Program-made: the position numbers and the translations under genes
The notes under the pieces: model-generated
Databases searched by the model: none
Told to the model about the DNA's origin: nothing
Seen by the model: the letters and a program-made list of their open reading frames with translations, nothing else
In this document: one piece after another, positions 60,532 to 64,000 of the stretch
How positions within the stretch are numbered: the first letter of the stretch is position 1
How the letters are laid out: the number at the start of each line of letters is the position of its first letter
Source: JAJZJT01 sp964610905
GTDB taxonomy: Bacteria; Actinomycetota; Acidimicrobiia; Acidimicrobiales; RAAP-2
Assembly: GCA_964610905.1 (NCBI GenBank)
Contig: CAZSYT010000001.1
Location: 58,944 to 122,943, forward strand
Direction of reading: 5' to 3'
Length of the DNA: 64,000 nucleotides

Positions 60532-62679
60532 TCAGCCGTCGACCGCCTCGACGGCGACGGGGCCTACCGCCTCGACGGTGACCGGGATGCCCGACTGCAG
60601 CACCATCCCGGTCAGCGGGTCGACGCCGACGGTCCCGCTGGTCAGCTCGGCAGCGTTGACCGAGGCGAAGCCGTGGGGCACCGAGACCGCCCCGCGGCGA
60701 AGGCCCGGGTCGAGGCGCACGATGCCGGTGACCTGGCCGGAGGCGCTGCGCACCCGGGCGGGTGCCCCGTGGTGGAGGCCGAGCGCCGCCGCGTCGTCCG
60801 GGTGCACCAGGATGTCGGGCTCGTCGAGCTTGCGCCGCGCCCCCATGGAGTCACGGAGCTGCGAGTTCAGGTGACGGGGCTGGCGGCGGGGCACCAGCAC
60901 GAGCGGTGGCGGCTCCGCCAGGGTCGCCAGCTGCTCCACCAGCACCCGGGGCGACAGCCGCCACCGGCCGCCGGGGAGCACCCGCTCCGTCACCCATCCG
61001 AAGACCGCCTGGTCGGCGACCACGGCGGTCGGCGAGCTCCTGAGCTCGTCGAAGCTCACCCGGGCCCGCCCGGCCAGGGCCGCGATGACGTCGTCGTCGC
61101 AGGTGCGATCGGGGTCGGCCCCGCCGGGGAGGACGCGATGGCCCATGCGGCCGGCCAGCTCGGCGAAGCACCACCACATCGGCCGGCGCTCGGCGCCGAG
61201 CAGGACCACGGCCGGCGTGTGCTGCGCCACCACGGCGGCCTGGAACTGGTCGACGAAGTGGGGGACGTCGGCCCGCTCGAGCTGGCCGGCACAGGCCAGC
61301 ACGTGGGTCGCCAGCGCGGTGGTGTCGGTGTGGCGGATATCGGCCACCGCCAGGACGTCGAGCCTTGCCAGAGCCCGGCGGAGGCGCCCGGCCTCGGGCA
61401 GCGACGTGAGCGGGTTGCCCCCGACGACGACGAGCGCCCGCAGGTTCCCGGCCTCGATCTCGTCGGCGATGGCTGCGCACGGGTGCTCGTCCCATCGGCG
61501 GGGCAGCTCTGGGCGCGAGCGCGGCCCGGGTCCCGGCTCGCCCGACGAGGCGGCGAACTCACGCCGGTCCAACGACTTGAGGAACCCGGGGTGGAACCAC
61601 ATCCCGCCGGGACGGTCGTAGGAGCCCGTCACCACGTGCAGCGCCCACACCAGCCACTCGGTGACGTTGGCCGAGGCGGACATGGTCACGCCAGTGCCCG
61701 TCTGGGCGGCGACGGTCCCGTGGCGCCGGACCGCCGCCACCAGGTCGGCGACGTCGGCCGGGTCGAGGCCCGTCACGGCGGCCGTCCGCTCGACGGCGAA
61801 CGGCTCCACTGCGGCGGCGAGCTCCGCCACGCCAGTGGCGTGGCGGTCGAGGTGCTCGCGGTCGGCACCCTGGCGGAGCAGCTCTCGCACCAGGTGGGCC
61901 ACCAACGCATAGTCGCTGCCCGGCCTCAGGGCGAGATGCCGGGTGGCGAGCCGCGCCGTCTCGGTGAGGCGCGGGTCGCAGACGACGACCTCGCCCCGGC
62001 GGGCCAGCGCCCGCAGCCGGCGCACCGGGTCCGGGAACGCGTTCAGGTGCCCGTGGGAGACCACCGGGTTGAGGCCGAGGAGGAGGACGAGCGTGGCCCG
62101 CGCGACGTCGTGCGCGGGCACCAGCCCGGGGTGCCCGGCCCTCAGCTCCGACACCCGCGGCTTGCACGGGGTGTCGACCGTGGTGGAGGTGTACCTGCTC
62201 GTCGACCCGATGGCCCGCAGCAGCTGCTCGGCCGTGCGCCGCCCGGCGGCGTCGAAAGCGGACGCGGTGGCCAGGTACATCCCCACCGCGTCGGGGCCCG
62301 ACTCCGAGACGATGGCCGAGAGCCGTTCGGCGAGGTCGTCGAGGCAGGTGGACCACGGCACCGGCTCCAGGCCGCCGCCACGGTCGACCAGGGGGCGGTC
62401 GAGCCGGGCCGGGTCGTGGTGCGCGTCCCCGAGCGACCGGCCCTTGGCACACGTGTAGCCGTGGGTCAGCGGGTGGTCAGGGTCGCCCCGGACCGACAGC
62501 ACGCGCTGCTGATCGGTGGTGACGACGATCCCGCACAGCGAGATGCACAGCCGGCAGAAGGACCGGTGGTCGACCGGCCCGGTCACCCCGCCCGGCGGGC
62601 CGCTTCCGGGGGAAACCCCACCGGCGGTCGAGGCCACGCTTCCCGTGGGAGGCCGCCCTTCCCCGTTCGCTCCGCTCAC
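60532..62679 (-). CDS. Molybdopterin oxidoreductase (formate-dehydrogenase/nitrate-reductase superfamily)
   Basis: This 715-residue protein has an N-terminal [4Fe-4S] motif with Cys42, Cys45, Cys49 and Cys77 (CX2CX3CX27C), then the molybdopterin domains: VDTPCKPRV, a VVCDPRLTETA block, LVVVGGNPLTSLP and a C-terminal dinucleotide-binding region with PDILVHPDDAAALGLHHG. It lacks a Tat signal, and no electron-transfer subunit genes are adjacent. GTG 62679 overlaps the crotonase stop by GTGA. Members may reduce, hydroxylate or hydrate organic substrates. The first about 37 residues are low complexity. Reaction unknown. Confidence 0.88.
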   Translation of the reverse strand: MSGANGEGRPPTGSVASTAGGVSPGSGPPGGVTGPVDHRSFCRLCISLCGIVVTTDQQRVLSVRGDPDHPLTHGYTCAKGRSLGDAHHDPARLDRPLVDRGGGLEPVPWSTCLDDLAERLSAIVSESGPDAVGMYLATASAFDAAGRRTAEQLLRAIGSTSRYTSTTVDTPCKPRVSELRAGHPGLVPAHDVARATLVLLLGLNPVVSHGHLNAFPDPVRRLRALARRGEVVVCDPRLTETARLATRHLALRPGSDYALVAHLVRELLRQGADREHLDRHATGVAELAAAVEPFAVERTAAVTGLDPADVADLVAAVRRHGTVAAQTGTGVTMSASANVTEWLVWALHVVTGSYDRPGGMWFHPGFLKSLDRREFAASSGEPGPGPRSRPELPRRWDEHPCAAIADEIEAGNLRALVVVGGNPLTSLPEAGRLRRALARLDVLAVADIRHTDTTALATHVLACAGQLERADVPHFVDQFQAAVVAQHTPAVVLLGAERRPMWWCFAELAGRMGHRVLPGGADPDRTCDDDVIAALAGRARVSFDELRSSPTAVVADQAVFGWVTERVLPGGRWRLSPRVLVEQLATLAEPPPLVLVPRRQPRHLNSQLRDSMGARRKLDEPDILVHPDDAAALGLHHGAPARVRSASGQVTGIVRLDPGLRRGAVSVPHGFASVNAAELTSGTVGVDPLTGMVLQSGIPVTVEAVGPVAVEAVDG

Positions 62680-63488
62680 GACGGAGGCGCCTGCAGCCCC
62701 TTCAGGCCCTTGGTCCGCTGGAACGACTCCACCCGGCCGTTCACCTCCTCTTGTCGGAGCATGACCTGGTCGGCGATGCCCTCGATGTCTGCGGCCCGCC
62801 GCGGGTCGAGCTGCGGCCCGACGTCGATGGCCACCGTCGCGAAGTACGCGGCCGGCCACGGAAGCCCCTCGATGTGCGACGCCAGCCCGTCGAGCTCAGC
62901 GGCCAGCGCGTCGTGGGCCACCACCCGCGACACCAGGCCGGCGCGCAGCGCCTCCTCCGGGGAGACCACCCGGCACGACAGCACCATGTCCTTGGCCAGG
63001 CTCGGGCCGACCAGCTTCGCCAGCCTGCTGGTGCCCCCGGCGTCGGGCACGATGCCCATCTGCATCTGCGGCAGGCAGAACGACGACCGGTCGCTGGCGA
63101 TCCGGATGTCGCAGGCCAGGGCGATCTCGAGGCCGGCGCCCACCGCAGCGCCGTTGATGGCGGCGATGGTCGTCTGCGGCACCCGCTCGAAGCGGTCGGC
63201 GACACCCGCCCACCGGCGGATGAAGCTCGGATAGCGGCGCCGCTCGATGGCGAGCGATTCGCCGATCGCCTGGAAGTCCACGCCGGCGCAGAAGGCGCTC
63301 CCCTCCCCGGTGATGGTCACGACCCTGACCTCGTCATCGCGCTCCGCCACGGCGCGCAGCACCGCGTCGAGCTCGTCCCACATGGCGAAGTCGAGGGCAT
63401 TGCGCTGCTCGGGACGCGCCAGCACGATCTCGACGCGTCGGTCCACCTGCTCGACCCGCAGCCGCTGCAGTTCGCTGTAGTCGGTCAT
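62676..63488 (-). CDS. Enoyl-CoA hydratase/isomerase (crotonase) family protein
   Basis: This 270-residue protein has GSAFCAGVDF and NGAAVGAGLEIALACDI. The first classical Glu is present (GAGLE), the second is replaced by Gln (LPQMQ), and Asp occurs in GIVPDAGGT. One glutamate is the pattern of enoyl-CoA isomerases. ATG 63488 has GGAGGGGAGG upstream. It starts a two-gene operon with the molybdopterin enzyme, behind operator site 14. Confidence 0.88.
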   Translation of the reverse strand: MTDYSELQRLRVEQVDRRVEIVLARPEQRNALDFAMWDELDAVLRAVAERDDEVRVVTITGEGSAFCAGVDFQAIGESLAIERRRYPSFIRRWAGVADRFERVPQTTIAAINGAAVGAGLEIALACDIRIASDRSSFCLPQMQMGIVPDAGGTSRLAKLVGPSLAKDMVLSCRVVSPEEALRAGLVSRVVAHDALAAELDGLASHIEGLPWPAAYFATVAIDVGPQLDPRRAADIEGIADQVMLRQEEVNGRVESFQRTKGLKGLQAPPS

Positions 63489-63563
63489 GTCCACCGGGCC
63501 TCCCCTCCGCGCACCGCCGACCCGGGCTGCCGGCGGCGATGTCCTCACGATCTGGTCAGAATC

Positions 63564-63578
63564 TTCCGTTGTACGTTA
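63564..63578. promoter_or_regulatory. Palindromic operator site 14 (TTCCGT-TGT-ACGTTA)
   Basis: This copy is weaker on the left half but has the ACGTTA right half; it lies 76 bp upstream of the crotonase/molybdopterin operon (start 63488). Confidence 0.55.
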
Positions 63579-64000
63579 ACATGGTCAGGTGACCCTGAAG
63601 CAGGGGACGGGGACGTGGCGAGTCCATCCGGACGTCGACACGCCTGCGCTGTCTGGTCGCCGACAGCCACCACGGTAGGAGCCGTCGCAGGCAACCCGGT
63701 CGCGGACGTCGGGGTCGCCGGGGGTCAGCACGGAAACCCGAAGAGCGGATGTGTGGAGGGGTCCGTCAGAGGTCTCCGCGCTCTGCGATCGGGACAGGTG
63801 CATCGCCCGTCGAGGAACGAGGAACGCGGCACCACGCGCAGCGAGCCAGCCGAACGGGGCCCCGAACCCGGGCCCGAGCAGGACGAGGCGCAACCGAGCG
63901 CTGATGACCGGCGGAAGCCGCGCATCGGCCAGATGGCGGAGACGACTGTCCATGGCCATGAGAAAGTCCTCGCGTGTGGCCACTTCGAGGTCCCCGCGGA
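63579..64000. other. No recognisable gene to the window edge
   Basis: These 422 bp hold open frames but none that I can match to a family. One 132-codon minus frame (63585-63983) has an MDSRLRHLADARL helix-like start but no ribosome-binding site or family features. It may be part of a gene remnant or leader. Confidence 0.4.

Noticed and set aside
60673..63234. An 853-codon open frame on the plus strand
   Set aside because: It is the antisense shadow of the molybdopterin oxidoreductase and crotonase genes.
63585..63983. A 132-codon minus-strand frame at the window edge
   Set aside because: No ribosome-binding site, no recognisable domain, and its C-terminal half is low complexity; listed only as unexplained sequence.

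Overview
The window is a very GC-rich (roughly 70% or more by eye), gene-dense bacterial scaffold with two 100-N gaps (13859-13958 and 47869-47968). GTG starts, 4-bp ATGA/GTGA overlaps, three LLM-type (F420-family) oxidoreductases, many acyl-CoA enzymes and TetR regulation point to an Actinomycetota genome. Acidimicrobiia or a relative is my guess; there is no rRNA or other marker gene to settle it. No tRNA, rRNA, CRISPR array or intact mobile element was seen.

Layout. 1-4702: a branched-chain amino-acid-type ABC importer (fused LivHM permease, LivG, LivF, lipoprotein binding protein) on the minus strand. 4918-14932: short operons of small catabolic proteins (VOC, SnoaL, EthD, PNPOx-like), SDR and MDR oxidoreductases, a sugar-isomerase-like TIM barrel and a CrtC-like protein. 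15042-19707: alpha/beta hydrolase, a stand-alone HyuB-type carboxylase subunit, a zinc alcohol dehydrogenase and a small unknown protein. 19873-20866: a decayed GMC oxidoreductase. 20833-24703: a ribose-type ABC importer. 25001-33778: MDR reductase, VOC protein, two AMP-forming acyl-CoA ligases, hydrolase, crotonase, LLM enzyme and a FabI-like SDR. 33896-39575: two LLM enzymes flanking a TetR-crotonase-FAD-SnoaL operon. 39854-44539: a 3-ketosteroid-dehydrogenase-like flavoprotein, thiolase, crotonase and an EthD-like protein. 44579-54734: MFS transporter, two gene remnants, and a complete acetone/acetophenone-carboxylase-type gene set (alpha', gamma, alpha, beta and a second, gap-interrupted beta). 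54975-58848: acyl-CoA dehydrogenase, FAD oxidoreductase and PaaK-like CoA ligase. 58880-63488: IS5-type remnant, a UroD-like protein, a molybdopterin oxidoreductase and a crotonase.

How it may work together. The strongest unifying signal is a palindrome, TNACGT-N3-ACGTNA, found 14 times, almost always in the promoter region of a separate operon (4721 to 63578). It would make most of the window one regulon, probably controlled by a TetR-like repressor. The enzyme set fits catabolism of an alcohol or ketone of hydrophobic (aromatic, terpenoid or steroid-like) origin: dehydrogenation to a ketone, ATP-dependent carboxylation, CoA activation, then thiolytic cleavage and beta-oxidation-like steps. 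The substrate cannot be read from the sequence. Pseudogenes, an IS remnant and a sequence-identical 388-bp block shared by tandem hyuB copies show recent rearrangement.
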